This document shows, one piece after another, positions 13,201 to 20,805 of a stretch of DNA of 64,000 bases. A program made the position numbers and the translations under genes. The notes below the pieces were generated by a model. It ran no database searches, was not told the DNA's origin, and saw nothing but the letters and a program-made list of their open reading frames with translations. This DNA comes from Crossaster papposus (taxonomy: Eukaryota; Echinodermata; Asteroidea; Velatida; Solasteridae), in assembly GCA_037893245.1 (NCBI GenBank), contig JBAIAA010000519.1, forward strand, positions 744,001-808,000. Reading direction: 5' to 3'. Position 1 is the first letter of the stretch; the number at the start of each line of letters is the position of its first letter.

Positions 13201-16200
13201 GACATTTTTAAATGCTTTGTCATTCAGAGTGCGGTTTAGGTGCCATCTTAGCCTTGTGTACTCTGGTATACTACCCAGCCAAGCCTCCTACCCCACCAAG
13301 CACCTCAGCAGCAATGTCCAGGAAAAGCTTTACAAAGGGAGCACTTGATCTGGCAAAGTAAGAAATTGGCTTCAAATAGTAATATTTTGCATTTCGTCTG
13401 TTTTTTTTTTTTTTTTTTTTTTTTTTTGCCAATGCGACCTTCGATTTTATGAAAAACCAAAAATCATTTTGGATCAATGGGTGTTTATTGTTGTCAACCA
13501 TTTTACTCTCAGAAACACTCGACTATCGCAAATGTTAACATTATTACCTGAGTGTCAATGGAACGTAATCGGAAAACTGTTGCTGACAGATATTTTTTCG
13601 GCCTTGCTTGTGACACGTTTACCGTTACCCATTTTTAATTCCGGGAAAACATTTGCGTGTATACATGTCCTCCGACGCACAATGGCTAAAGCTGCTATGT
13701 TGTTATTATGATTAGAAGTGCATGTTGATGTTTTTTGTTTTGTTTATTTGTTAGAAATCGTCAGTTTTGGCTGATAGGTTTGGCCTATAGTATCAGTACA
13801 GGAGTGTATGGTTCATGGGTGACTCAGCTGGACACTCTTTTTCAACATACAGATGGTGTCGATCAGGTACATGGATATTAAGATAAATTGTTTGCAGAAG
13901 TACATGTGCTAAATCTTTTTTTTTGAGTTTGTGGGGGTGGGGGTGAGTGAGTTAGTCTTGCATACGCACTGTGGACCTCCGAACAATATAGGTCCACACG
14001 ATGCGGGAAGAGGTTACGGTTTGTGGACTTGCCCAGGTCTATAATCCGTTTTTCAGTTTCCAAAAAAGAGCGCTATAGGAAAAACGGGTTAGGGTTATAT
14101 ATAGAAAAGATAGAAGGGACAGCTGAGAGACCCAGAATCAAAATGTTAGGGTAAATTCGTTTTGGGGAAGCGAAAAAAATGAGTATTTAGACAACGTTTT
14201 TTAACTACACGAAGACAAAGGAATGTCCACAGTACGGTAAGGTAAAGCTCAATGTGAGGGTGAGGGTGAGGGTGGTAGGAGTAGACATGCTGTATTTGAA
14301 ATCAATACCATCATCGTTGTGTCAATCGTAAATTCGTGTTTCTGCCCTTCAGCCTTTTTCTTTCAGACCCATTCTCAGTTTATTTCATTTTGTTAATGTT
14401 GGTCGTCTTCCAATGTGTGCATTTTAGGACACAGTAGGATGGATTGGTTTCTATGCCAACATTGCCGGGTGCCTCGCCGGTCTGTTCTTTGCAAGGTAAG
14501 GGTTTGTTCATGATCAGTCAGAGCAAAATTATTATGGTCACTTGATAAACTCAATTAAGTGGTATTCTGTCCAGTATTTGTGAGGTGTTCTGGCAAAATG
14601 TGACCGGCTCTACAAAAAGGTGTCTTAAGTCGCGCTATGCACTATCATGTAATGGTCCGCTCAATGTTGAGGGGGTAAACATTTCATCAAAATGTGTTTT
14701 TTATTTGTTGTCATGAATGAAATCTTTAATATCTACAGTTTAAGGTTTAATTAAAAGAATTGTTGATTTTGATGAATAAAGTGGAAAAAACGACCATTTT
14801 GTGTGCATCGCTTTTTCAAAGCCTGTTTTCTCAGTTGGGTAATTTGAACTCCGAAAAAGTAGTCAATATGTGAATTCGTCGTGTCTCCAAAATGGGAGGG
14901 GCTATGGATCTCTATTATATACTAAATGAAAGCTTACGTTGTGGGCTTTCTTACCATGTATATAACTTAATTTCATTTTTCCGCGACATAAGACACATTT
15001 TTCAGAGCCGGTCACAAATGAGACGGAACTGGGCACAGGGTATAGTTGAGAAAACTGCAAAATAATGAATAATGTTGGATTTTTTTTCAATTTACAAATT
15101 TATTGGTGTTTGTAATAAATGGTATGCCTACTAACTATATTTTGTGAGGAAATAGTATGAATTAAAGTAATGAAAAAAGTAATGAAAAAAGTGGTTTTTT
15201 TTTTAAAAACAATTGGCATTTTTCCATATAACATGTACAAAAATTGAAACTTTAAAGGCCTTTTTTTTCAACATTTTACTTTGGCGACATGTTGATAAAT
15301 GCGAACTTTAAACAGCCACAACTTGTTAACAGAATGTCGGATTGAAGTGTAACAAACAGCATTGTAAGGAGAATTTTATCCTCATTTCTAATACATGAGA
15401 ACCCTTATTTCAACCTCTGCCCAGTTCCGTCTCATTTTGCCAGAACCTCTCGCATTTAACATAAGTCAGTGATGAAAGTCCATCACGATTACTCAAGTCT
15501 TCAGTAAATGTTGTCATATTGCTTATACCTAGAGTTACGCCTGCTGGGAACATAAAGTGAAAGTATAAATTTCAGGTTAACCAGTTCGCGCCGGATGACG
15601 TATATAAACGCAAAAATTTCCCAAAATTAAAAACGGATGACGCATAAACACGCCAAGTTCAAGTTCGGAAATGTATGTCAGCAGCGCGCAAGGCCGGAAA
15701 TGCGTGGGTGTGCTTCCCGGCACTATCAGCCTGAACACGCTTTGGATCGAGTTTCGTTAAAAATAATCCCGCCCGTCGGCTCGACGATGTTAAAATAATC
15801 CCGGCGCGAACTGGTCAAGGTTTTGAAGTAAAAACAATTGTATAACTTTTACATGCTTTCATATTTTTTTGATGAAACTTTGACCTTGGGTGGGGAAAAC
15901 ACAATTCTTCATTGGATTACTGAGGTCAAAGGTCATGTAGGGGTCATTAGAGGTCATTGTTCAAATATTATTCAAATGTTTGTCTGCAGTATCTGATGGA
16001 TTTTAATGTAACTTGGATGGAAGTTTATCATAAGTCTTTCGAAATAGGTGGTCAAAGGTCATCTAGGGGTCATTTGAGGTTGTCATTTCAAAATGCACAA
16101 AATTTGACTTTTTAAAGAACACACTAGCATAATAGGGATCGCCCGTGTGCAAAGGCGACACTAGTGATTTGCGGATCACTCGTATCATATTTGATATATT

Positions 16201-19085
16201 CTTTGTATCCAAATAATTGCTTTGTAGGTTTGTGGATTATTTTGGCGGCATCATGAAGCGAGTTCTGCTGCTGATGGCCGTTTTTGCCACGTGCTCCAGT
16301 CTTTGGTGTTTGCTGTTGTCCATGAAGTATATCCCATTCCATATAGGTACAATCTTAGCTCAGTAGTAAAGATAGTATCCACCATTTGCTTTTGCTGTTG
16401 CTTTTAATGGATGTGTTAGGGGTTTATATTTATAGTAAATATTGTGACGCTGACTTATTTTTAAAGTTTTGTGTTCATAAAACCAAGAACAAATATGCTG
16501 TTTTTGTAGTCTGGTTCCTTGACTTTCTTCAGACGAAACAGAACAATTTATAGATGTCCGCGAATTATCAGGCTAGGAAACCAGACTAGTTGGCTTGCTT
16601 CCATCCACAGATGTGTAACAGTTTTGCAAATGAAATGTGGACTAACTAAATTCAATAAATTGGGGAAGTATTTGAAAATTTCCAATGATTGCCAGCCAGT
16701 AATGGTTGAAAATTGGTACAAATTTCCACTTTAATTGAAAACTACAGCACATCAAAGTGATGATGATCATGATGATCATGCATTTGTAAAGCGCCATCTA
16801 TCTAGTTGCCTATTCCGAGGCGCTGCCAGGAACACCGGGGCGAACCCCTTCTCTTAGCGAAGAGTGTTACTGGGTTCTTTTACGTGCATTACACAACGCA
16901 CGGGACCTACAGCTTTACGTCCCATCCGAAGGACGAAGCAATAGTGGTTTAATTGCCTTGCTTAAAAGTGCTGTGAGGATGCTTGAGTCTGTTTTTCATA
17001 GATCACTTACAGCCAAGTAAGGTATTTCATAATAATTCTGTTTTACTTTTTGATATTTGCAAATGATGTATACTACCTTTATAAGAAAATCATAGTAGTT
17101 AGTGAAGTTCTTATAATGAACAAATTGTATGAATTCTGCGAATATTGTCGCAAATATCAATGTAAAGTTGCCGCACCAACGGGGATGTGTATTTGGACTT
17201 TATTGAGGATACACCATTAGTAATTGCTTGAATTATCATAAATGAGTAGATTTGGGGGGTTGTATTTTTTAGTAAACATCGTTTAACTGAGCTGTCCGAA
17301 GTTTTACAATCATGGATGCCGAGAAAAGCACGAAAAACTGCGGGGTTTTTTTCAACCGGCGTCGAGCAGTTATTCTTATGTTATCTTTGTTTTTTCGCGA
17401 TCGCCGTCCGGCGATCGCGAATTTTTTATTATAAAATTCAATTTTTCTGAATAATTACAGGATATCTAGCGCAATCATTTTGCTGGATGCCTAGAATCAT
17501 TATTTACTTTCAAATGAGTAAGATATTTCCTAATAATTCGGAAGTAAATAATTTCGATATCTGCAAATGGTGTATAGGCCTACTACCTTTAACCCAGGAT
17601 GTGAATTGGAAGCATTTTTGGATGTGATTTTTGAAATATTTTGTAGAAATCACAAAATGCTACTGGCTATGTTCGCTTTGAATGCAAAAACACATCATGC
17701 CTACTATTCCTAGTGTAATCACTCAAGTGAACAACAATTTTTTCATTTTGACAATTTTTTTTTTTTTTTCGGGTTCTGTTTGTTTCTCTCCAGCTTTCCT
17801 GTACGTTTCCTGCATATCATTAGGCTTCTTCATTTCTGGCACCGTTCCTATCTATTTTGAGATCGCTGTGGAGGGCATGTACCCAATAGCTGAGGGAATC
17901 ACCACGATGGCGCTAACGTTGATGAATAACATCGTGGCGCTTCTGTTCCTAATGCCCCCTCTCTTTCCGAAAATAGGTAGGTGGACTGCCGTGGCCTCGG
18001 CCTCGTGGCCTCGTGGTTTGTAATAAGGTTGAGATTTATAAAGTTCAATTTTTCAGAATAATTATAGGATATCTAGCGAAATCATTTTGCTGGATGTCTA
18101 GAATCATTATTTACTTTTATTAATAATTCGGTAGTAAACATTTTTGATATCTGCAAATGCCGTGTTCGCACTGGACTTTTTGGGGGAAGGTTTTTCTGAG
18201 ACGATGGAAAATAAAAAATGGTCAAATGTTACCACTGTTCGCACTTGGACTTTCAACACGGAAAAATGTTACCAAGACCGCGGGAGAAGTAGCCGAGCTG
18301 TCATTATAATGACTCTACATTGACCCCGGTGTACCCAATTTGCGCACGCGTTTTTTTTTGTCCGATCGATCATTGACGCCATCGTAGACACTAGTAGTAC
18401 AACTACTCCACGCTCTTTTCTGTTCTTGTTCTTTTTGCAGAACCACATGCAAATGTGATCACGATGCGATGTGAATGCAATTAGCATGCGCACTAGTAAA
18501 CAATGCAAATACTGCATGCGCGGTGTCTTGTGTAGCATGAAATGGCGCACTAGGGGGCCGGATGTATGTTTTCCTGAGCCGCTTTTACCGACTCACGCTG
18601 TTCGCACTGGACTTATCGTCTCGGGAAGAATTACCCGGGAAGTTTTCCCGGGCAGCAGTTGGCCGGTAAAAGTAACCACTAGACTCGGGAAAGGAACTGA
18701 GAGGAAAACGTCCTAGGCTGTCCGCACTGGACTTAAAATGGGAAAAGTACCCATCGTCTCGGTAAGTTTTATAAAAAAAAGTCCAGTGCGAACAGGGCTT
18801 TAGAGTGCAATGTGTCTATTCCTAAATCCAGCTTATTAGAGAGTCTCTAGTCACAGCTTCCTTTGTTGTATTTGTTTTCAAGGTGTGAACTGGATGAACT
18901 GGGTAGTGTTAGCATCTGCTAGCTTGCCGATAGTCATGCTGTTAATGTACCGAGAGCGATACAATCGCCTGATGCAAGATGAGCCAAACACAGGTAGTGT
19001 GAATGCAGATGTACGAGACACAGGTAGTGTTAATGCAAACGTACAAAACACAGGTAGTGTGAATGCAGACGTACAAGGTACTTAA
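1187..19085 (+). CDS. SLC49A4: SLC49A4 (DIRC2)-type MFS transporter, 5' partial, 10 exons
   Basis: Coding exons: 1187-1297, 1936-2026, 10994-11200, 11633-11730, 13228-13357, 13755-13866, 14428-14495, 16228-16346, 17794-17976, 18883-19085. All junctions are GT-AG and the phases chain without a break to a TAA at 19083-19085, giving about 440 residues. The family (SLC49, major facilitator superfamily) is a 12-helix transporter; vertebrate SLC49A4 sits in lysosomal membranes. Recognised from the first-loop motif WGPI...SWILDTKGLR, the block AAWFPPHQRTTATAV, DTVGWIGFYANIAG before the second half, and the late block VPIYFEIAVEGMYPIAEGIT followed by NWMNWVV. The first visible exon starts in phase 1, so the N-terminus and helix 1 are encoded before the window. 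The human protein is about 480 residues, so roughly 40-60 residues are missing. The third visible intron boundary region hosts an 8.1-kb BEL/Pao insertion. FLVCR-type SLC49 members are the main alternative; the WGPI and VGWIGF blocks favour A4. Confidence 0.92.
1936..2026 (+). CDS. SLC49A4: SLC49A4 visible exon 2
   Basis: Acceptor attgcag, donor aaatg/gtaaga. Encodes GLRVSVVMASVLLFAG and LGLRCLPVG, a membrane helix. Its last two bases form a Trp codon with the next exon almost 9 kb away, across the foldback and BEL/Pao insertion. Confidence 0.9.
2700..2704. repeat. Target site duplication, left copy (ATACC)
   Basis: ATACC directly precedes the 5' LTR and is repeated at 10834-10838 directly after the 3' LTR. 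Five bases fits BEL/Pao integrases. Confidence 0.95.
2705..3043 (+). repeat. BEL/Pao 5' LTR
   Basis: 339 bp, TGTAAG...CCCACA, identical base for base to 10495-10833. It contains a CCATTGG box and a TATA-like tatacttt near 2861-2877 that could form the promoter. A 68-codon open frame inside is present in both LTRs and is not considered a gene. Confidence 0.96.
3044..3422 (+). other. BEL/Pao untranslated leader
   Basis: Sequence between the 5' LTR and the gag-pol start. A primer binding site complementary to a tRNA 3' end (starting TGG) is expected just after 3043, but the first bases are tcgttaaaaactttgtg, so priming may use another tRNA region. Confidence 0.7.
3423..9278 (+). CDS. BEL/Pao Gag-Pol polyprotein (1951 aa)
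   Basis: One uninterrupted frame; the start has an A at -3. In order: a basic N-terminus with a charged coiled coil (about residues 35-90); a Gag region of DUF1759 type (about 205-400, with YGGDPLDYASWLTAF); three Cys/His knuckles (about 449-520); a DUF1758-type aspartic protease with FLDEGSDSVF (about 583), the DEG form usual in this clade; reverse transcriptase with active site YVDD at 1007-1010; RNase H (CDASEIGYG near 1183, YWTDS, NPADDSSRG); an integrase with an HHCC finger (HQATGHGG...CVTC) and DDE residues Asp1660, Asp1722 and Glu1772; and a DUF5641-type C-terminus (FKTGDVVLV). It would supply particle protein, cleavage, cDNA synthesis and integration. No frameshift, internal stop or missing catalytic residue seen. 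Confidence 0.97.
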   Translation: MSELKDSLDSLSRASSHGSKVSSKTNSSVHTDAEFKRAKLKCHQKALEKKQELEEKELKLRQEKERLNLNTEIEIEETKLAILERIEKDSIKTRASLDFCDNDKRPSDAVKDWLAEHNEVGPPQLTPHFPQPQKEPREQESHCLRPNQLFHDDAIKPPDQFKDTQQQESQVCPGQNGRNLNQGDATNTTGMLNVMKQQGDLTKLLLEAQVKSTLPRRAIPVYGGDPLDYASWLTAFQHGIEEKTTNDRERLYFLEQYTTGAPKALVRSCMQLPSDKGYQQAKELLKKKYGNKYRINEEMMRKAREWPEIKNNDSKALEKLSLFLHECANTVTSLDIKGELDYAANIKTLVNKLPYNLRDKWRHKVDYIEENQQRSTSFKDLVEFVDRLARVASNPVYGEITTTKDDKGYNKYQSEFKKNTKSSSFATNVASPKNQAYLYKTPSKDGTPDACIFCNEKNHSIAVCRKLDAKKNKDKIEFMKTKGLCFGCLKKGTHISKDCTRRLTCNKCGRQHPTILHRDGEESKDVSFSQMATPNKSNEATSKTTTSNASRSHTGAGDGEYRPAVIPVMVQAKESGKTVKTYAFLDEGSDSVFCSEKLRKQLNMKGRKSKLCIQTITERTLVESFAVSGLEVSDMELRITVPLPEAYTQDAIPASKEDAVVMADIEEWPYLSDEIQIQEGLEDDEEVHVGLLIGNNVPKLLEPLKVINSQNDGPYACQTLLGWAVYGLPKKQSLSTSETRKVSSHRIIVADLERQLHQMYNQDFNEKVIDDEPQKSVEDRKFLRLVEETVTFEDSHYTIGLPRRNPEVKMPDNRPLAEERAAHLKRKLNRNEAFYDEYKNFMADMTKNGYAEEVPLKEKNPNDGCKWYLPHHGVYHPQKQKLRVVFDCAARYHGTSLNDQLLQGPDLTNSLIGVLTRFRQEPVAIMSDIKSMFYQVRVPKADADLMRFLWWPEGDLSLPLREYRMVVHTFGATSSPSCANYALRKTAEDNRDKHGSRVTDTIYDNFYVDDCLCSVPTEVEAVSLANDLQKVCASGGFHLTKWISNSREVMKSIPEAERAKQVKSLDLNQDLPVEKALGMLWSVENDSFGYKIDLKNRPLTRRGILSTASSVYDPLGFIAPVILPAKQILQDLCRQQCGWDDQIPNHNLIQWQRWLSDLPNLSNFEVDRCIKPENFGDPERVQIHHFCDASEIGYGTVSYIRMENNRDIHCSFLTSKSRVTPIKPVTIPRLELTAATVAVRVNAMLQRELKIKVDDVHYWTDSMSVLCYIESTTARFQTFVANRVNVIREGSTPDQWHYVKSADNPADDSSRGLSVEAFLSCERWLRGPPFLWKPEHEWPVHEIEKSQLRCSSKDPEVKVAVSRVQKEVVVVQDTVDKLLSHYSSWYKLKKAVGWILKVKQKLLSQIKIKKLTNGDNQTEMKHAIQDTNTAVHVYAVAKNKQGNEVTKKSVESEIRTAEKKKFKGNHDAGGRRNGVQASPIDPLTVDEMHAAEKAVIAYAQRKAFPQEFSSLKESQADWSNANRNKDSQRRQHTCVKKISHIFRLQPFMKDGVLRVGGRLAKAALPEEIKFPTILPKESPITELIMRDAHQATGHGGRNHMLAFVRKKIWVINANTAARKVISKCVTCRRQKGKVGEQQMADLPADRVTPDEPPFTSVGMDYFGPFEIKRGRSLVKRYGVVFTCLATRAIHLEKADSLDTDSCIDAIRRFVARRGQVQEIRSDNGTNLVGAERELKAEIQRWNQAKIHGCLLQKNIKWKFNPPAASHFGGIWERQIRTVRKIMTSTIKEQTLTDESLCTFLCEVEAIINSRPITTAQSDADDLEPLTPNHLLLLKGKPSLPPVVAEETGPYARRRWKQVQYLADLFWKRWTREYLLQLQERQKWVRPRANFKTGDVVLVVDGSRPRNTWIMGRVINTLPDKKGLVRQVEIRTKSSVLRRPIHKLCLLLGEGE
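9279..10494 (+). other. BEL/Pao 3' noncoding region
   Basis: 1.2 kb between the pol stop and the 3' LTR. No env-like frame. The only open stretch, 9565-9798, would need a GTG start and matches nothing I know. An AATAAA lies near 9404. The bases before the LTR (taggggccggaa, to 10494) are purine-rich and could serve as the polypurine tract. Confidence 0.7.
10495..10833 (+). repeat. BEL/Pao 3' LTR
   Basis: 339 bp, identical to the 5' LTR at every position, followed by the second ATACC copy at 10834-10838. Confidence 0.96.
10994..11200 (+). CDS. SLC49A4: SLC49A4 visible exon 3
   Basis: Acceptor tgtgcag, donor acgaa/gtaaga. Encodes two helices: GQILIGFACPVLNGAP, the loop AAWFPPHQRTTATAV typical of SLC49 proteins, then SIYLGFAVSFLIGPQIV. 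It lies only 161 bp after the right LTR of the retrotransposon. Confidence 0.92.
11426..11570 (+). repeat. Dispersed repeat, copy 1 (partner at 63420-63560)
   Basis: Contains cctcaaaatgacagcatgcc and gtcattaatatctttac followed by ggttactttttgg. The same order of blocks recurs at 63420-63560 with scattered mismatches. Family unknown. Confidence 0.7.
11633..11730 (+). CDS. SLC49A4: SLC49A4 visible exon 4
   Basis: Acceptor gatattag, donor atattg/gtaagg. Encodes the variable luminal segment between helices (NINKSDSLFDYSTSLDPG) and the start of the next helix (FNQIMLLMYI). Chosen because it is the only open segment that keeps phase between the flanking exons. Confidence 0.8.
11772..12050 (-). mobile_element. 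tRNA-derived SINE, family B, copy 1
   Basis: Read on the minus strand it starts with gagtcaggttggcgtagcgg (A-box-like), then cccgggttcgaaccc (B box), the body ending in actccgtgggtttta, and the tail gcttatgagctacagtgcct. Other copies: 53655-53890, 55005-55175, 61699-61872. It sits in a SLC49A4 intron, antisense. Confidence 0.85.
12105..12520. repeat. Inverted-repeat-rich block
   Basis: Contains opposed copies of aaatgtgcccggc (near 12332) and its complement (near 12466), and opposed tttacatct motifs near 12125 and 12487. Probably a decayed foldback element; no coding potential. Confidence 0.5.
12640..13155. repeat. GGGTTGA-rich element enclosing a 21-bp minisatellite
   Basis: Many forward and inverted copies of caacccgggtt and gggttgaaa surround the tandem array 12901-13131. 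The element lies in a SLC49A4 intron, ending about 70 bp before the exon at 13228. Confidence 0.65.
12901..13131. repeat. 21-bp minisatellite, about 11 copies
   Basis: Unit ggtggcagcgggttcgcccag, nearly invariant. Because 21 is a multiple of three, both strands read open for the array, which creates spurious repeat peptides (GEPAATL on one strand, RVAAGSP on the other). GC-rich against an AT-rich background. Confidence 0.95.
13228..13357 (+). CDS. SLC49A4: SLC49A4 visible exon 5
   Basis: Acceptor cattcag, donor gcaaa/gtaaga. Encodes a helix (GAILALCTLVYYPAKPP) and the proline-rich start of the central cytosolic loop (PPTPPSTSAAMS). The human protein also has a PPRPPLPP-type stretch here. Confidence 0.9.
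13401..13427. repeat. Poly-T tract (27 T)
   Basis: Uninterrupted run of T in a SLC49A4 intron. Confidence 0.9.
13755..13866 (+). CDS. SLC49A4: SLC49A4 visible exon 6
   Basis: Acceptor tttgttag, donor gatcag/gtacat. Encodes helix 7: NRQFWLIGLAYSISTGVYG, then SWVTQLDTLFQ. Ends in phase 0. Confidence 0.92.
14428..14495 (+). CDS. SLC49A4: SLC49A4 visible exon 7
   Basis: Acceptor attttag, donor gcaag/gtaagg. A 68-bp exon encoding DTVGWIGFYANIAGCLAG, helix 8, the most diagnostic SLC49A4 block in this gene. Confidence 0.92.
14582..15449. mobile_element. MITE-like element with nested inverted blocks
   Basis: Ends are inverted copies of gaggt(g)ttctggcaaaatg. Inside, the block with gtgaccggctct (14600s) recurs inverted near 15000 (agagccggtcac), and gagacggaactgggc near 15020 recurs inverted at 15417. 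No open frame. Located in a SLC49A4 intron. Confidence 0.7.
15579..15815. mobile_element. MITE family E, copy 1
   Basis: Ends aaccagttcgcgccgg and its complement ccggcgcgaactggt. Body includes aaggccggaaatgcgtgg. Copies at 20569-20805 and, truncated, about 23005-23248. Confidence 0.85.
15875..16090 (+). repeat. Block with repeated AGGTCA half-sites
   Basis: Contains gaggtcaaaggtcatgtagg and ggtcaaaggtcatctagg, each followed by ggggtcat and gaggt. The first includes AGGTCAAAGGTCA, a direct repeat with one spacer, the consensus of a DR1 nuclear-receptor site. It is more likely part of a dispersed repeat than a tuned enhancer. Confidence 0.5.
16228..16346 (+). CDS. SLC49A4: SLC49A4 visible exon 8
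   Basis: Acceptor tttgtag, donor atatag/gtacaa. Encodes the loop RFVDYFGGIMKR and helix 9 (VLLLMAVFATCSSLWCLLL). Confidence 0.9.
16755..16985 (-). mobile_element. SINE family A, 5'-truncated antisense copy
   Basis: On the minus strand it carries the same body as 47417-47756 (ccttcggatgggacgtaaag, agaaggggttcgcccc) but lacks the tRNA-like head and ends in a different tail (gcgcctcgg, then gatgatcatg units). Confidence 0.8.
17204..17592 (+). mobile_element. MITE family C, copy 1 (central GCGATCGC palindrome)
   Basis: Ends ggatacaccatt and gcaaatggtgtat...acctttaa, terminal inverted repeats around TTAAAGGTAG. The middle carries cgcgatcgccgtccggcgat, a strong palindrome. No open frame. Full or partial copies: 18034-18158, 32816-32915, 39458-39612, 40519-40897, 50330-50714, 52687-53073, 56594-56712. 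Confidence 0.85.
17794..17976 (+). CDS. SLC49A4: SLC49A4 visible exon 9
   Basis: Acceptor tctccag after a long pyrimidine tract, donor aaatag/gtaggt. Encodes helices 10 and 11: FLYVSCISLGFFISG, VPIYFEIAVEGMYPIAEGIT, LMNNIVALLFLM. Confidence 0.92.
18034..18158 (+). mobile_element. MITE family C, fragment
   Basis: Only the right third: gatatctagcgaaatcattt to tgatatctgcaaatg. It is cut off exactly where the next MITE begins at 18159. Confidence 0.75.
18159..18801. mobile_element. MITE with repeated internal termini
   Basis: Ends gccgtgttcgcactggactt and aagtccagtgcgaacagggc. The terminal motif recurs inside at about 18234, 18598 and 18718, so termini have been duplicated or copies nested. It ends 81 bp before the last SLC49A4 exon. 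Confidence 0.8.
18883..19085 (+). CDS. SLC49A4: SLC49A4 last exon with C-terminal decapeptide repeats
   Basis: Acceptor ttttcaag, TAA stop at 19083-19085. Encodes helix 12 (NWMNWVVLASASLPIVML) and a tail RERYNRLMQDEP. The tail then carries three near-identical 10-residue units (consensus NTGSVNADVQ), one 30-bp unit each. The conserved vertebrate protein ends soon after RESYDRL, so the repeated tail looks like a recent extension. A possible ATTAAA poly(A) signal lies near 19118. Confidence 0.9.
18987..19076 (+). repeat. Three 30-bp coding repeats in SLC49A4
   Basis: Three consecutive units of aacacaggtagtgtgaatgc plus ten more bases, in frame, encoding the NTGSVNADVQ-like decapeptides at the C-terminus. 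Confidence 0.92.
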
Positions 19086-19190
19086 TATTCTTGTGTTTCA
19101 TTTTGTTGCCATTATCCATTAAATATATTTTTATACATTTATTTAACGTAATTACTCTCCAGGGCGTGTGCAAAGTATTTATAAATACCT

Positions 19191-19503
19191 AAAGGCCTTT
19201 TCACACTATCTCCATTTCTAAACAAATTGAAACCAACCCGGCTCCAACCAGGTTCAGCATGGGTTGTTTTCGACACGGATCACAGAGACGCAACGTTCAC
19301 ACTGTTCATTGCGTGAACCATCGTCTACGTGAACCGTGTAACGTTCAATCTGGCTTGGGCCGCCGTGCATTCACACTGCAGATTTCTCAACACAAATCGC
19401 ATTCGGAAATGCGCGCTGTGATGATTTTTTCCGACCCGACAATGCTTATAATCCCGCCTCAAATTTGTTAATTTATTTTTTGGACAGTGTGAAAAGGCCT
19501 TAA
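19191..19503. mobile_element. MITE with AAAGGCCTTTTCACACT ends
   Basis: aaaggccttttcacact at the left and its complement agtgtgaaaaggccttt at the right. Starts about 105 bp after the SLC49A4 stop, so it may lie in or beside the 3' UTR. No open frame of note. Confidence 0.85.
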
Positions 19504-20568
19504 AGGGAAATTCCAGGCTCAATAATATTTTACCTAGTCTAAAAGAATATATGGTAACATACTAACTCCGCAGAGAATTTGTTTTGATGTGTTATCGAGA
19601 ACGACACACGCACTTATTATATTCACGATTTCTTGCCATTCAGGAGTACAAGGGCGTGGCCATATTGTTCAAATTTCCCCGACTCGCCCGGGAAATTATG
19701 ACGTAGTGTCTGCACCTCAATGCACTTCGCTTTATTGCCTGTTGTTCGCACTGGTATCCCACCTTGACGCGACCAACTACATTATGCAGACGTATGTTGT
19801 ACGGCGCCTGACTATTGCAAGTACATGTATTGCATTTCTGTGCAAAATTTCGACTTGACGCGCCACAAACTATCGTTTTTTTTGTTTTTTTCTGAGAAGA
19901 ATAGAAAATCTGTGAGCTAGTAATTATGGCATCAGGTCCTCCGTATGATTTTGAGCCCACTTTCACATGTACAGTACACATTGTGTATACACTAGGCCGT
20001 ACACAAAAGGGTTCACATTCCTTGCGCGTGCAGGGCCGCTATTGATTGGGCTTCGCCTACTGATGGTGCAGACACTACGTCACAATATCTTGGCTGTACC
20101 GATAAACCAGAATAAAATGGCGGCTCGCATGACGGTAAGCGCAGTGCGAGAAAATCTCTGTTTTATATGATTACCGAAACCGATAAAAATGGATCATTTT
20201 TTATTGCTGTAAAAAAAATATAGAAAACACGTAATTCCCTGTACAAATTGAATGCAGTGCTTCACCTTTGCCCGGCGGCGTGTGCAATAGGTGGAACAGC
20301 CTCCGACCATGAGAATACTTGTTTAAAACCGGCCAACCACATTTATTCATATTTTAGGATTCAGGATTGCTGGGGTGTACTGAGCCCATTGCTGGCAAAC
20401 CTGTTACTTTTGTACTTTTTGGTAATTTACGAGGGGTATTTTTGGCATTTGATGGATTACAGTGTGTGAGTTCAATGGTGTATATTTTTGTATTTTATTT
20501 TATTTTGTTTATATATTAGCACAGTATTACTAACCCATTAACACCATCGAGTGTTGTCAGTAACCATG
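19504..20568. other. Intergenic, partly inverted-repeat DNA
   Basis: No gene seen. gacgtagtgtctgcacc near 19700 and its complement ggtgcagacactacgtc near 20078 form an inverted pair about 380 bp apart, suggesting another decayed TIR element. Otherwise unremarkable AT-rich sequence. Confidence 0.6.
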
Positions 20569-20805
20569 TTAACCAGTTCGCGCTGGAGGACGTATATACA
20601 CGCAAAGTTTTCCCCAGATTCAAAACGGATGACGCATAAACACGTCAGGAGCAAGGCCGGAAATGTCTGCCAGCAGCTAGCAAGGCCGGAAATGCGTGGG
20701 TGTGCTTCCCGGTACCATCGGCCTGAACCCGCCTTGGATCAAGTTTCGTTAAAAATAATCCCACGGCTCGGTGATGTTAAAATAATTCCGGCGCGAACTG
20801 GTTTA
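20569..20805. mobile_element. MITE family E, copy 2
   Basis: Same ends (aaccagttcgcg...cgcgaactggttt) and body as 15579-15815. Confidence 0.85.
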
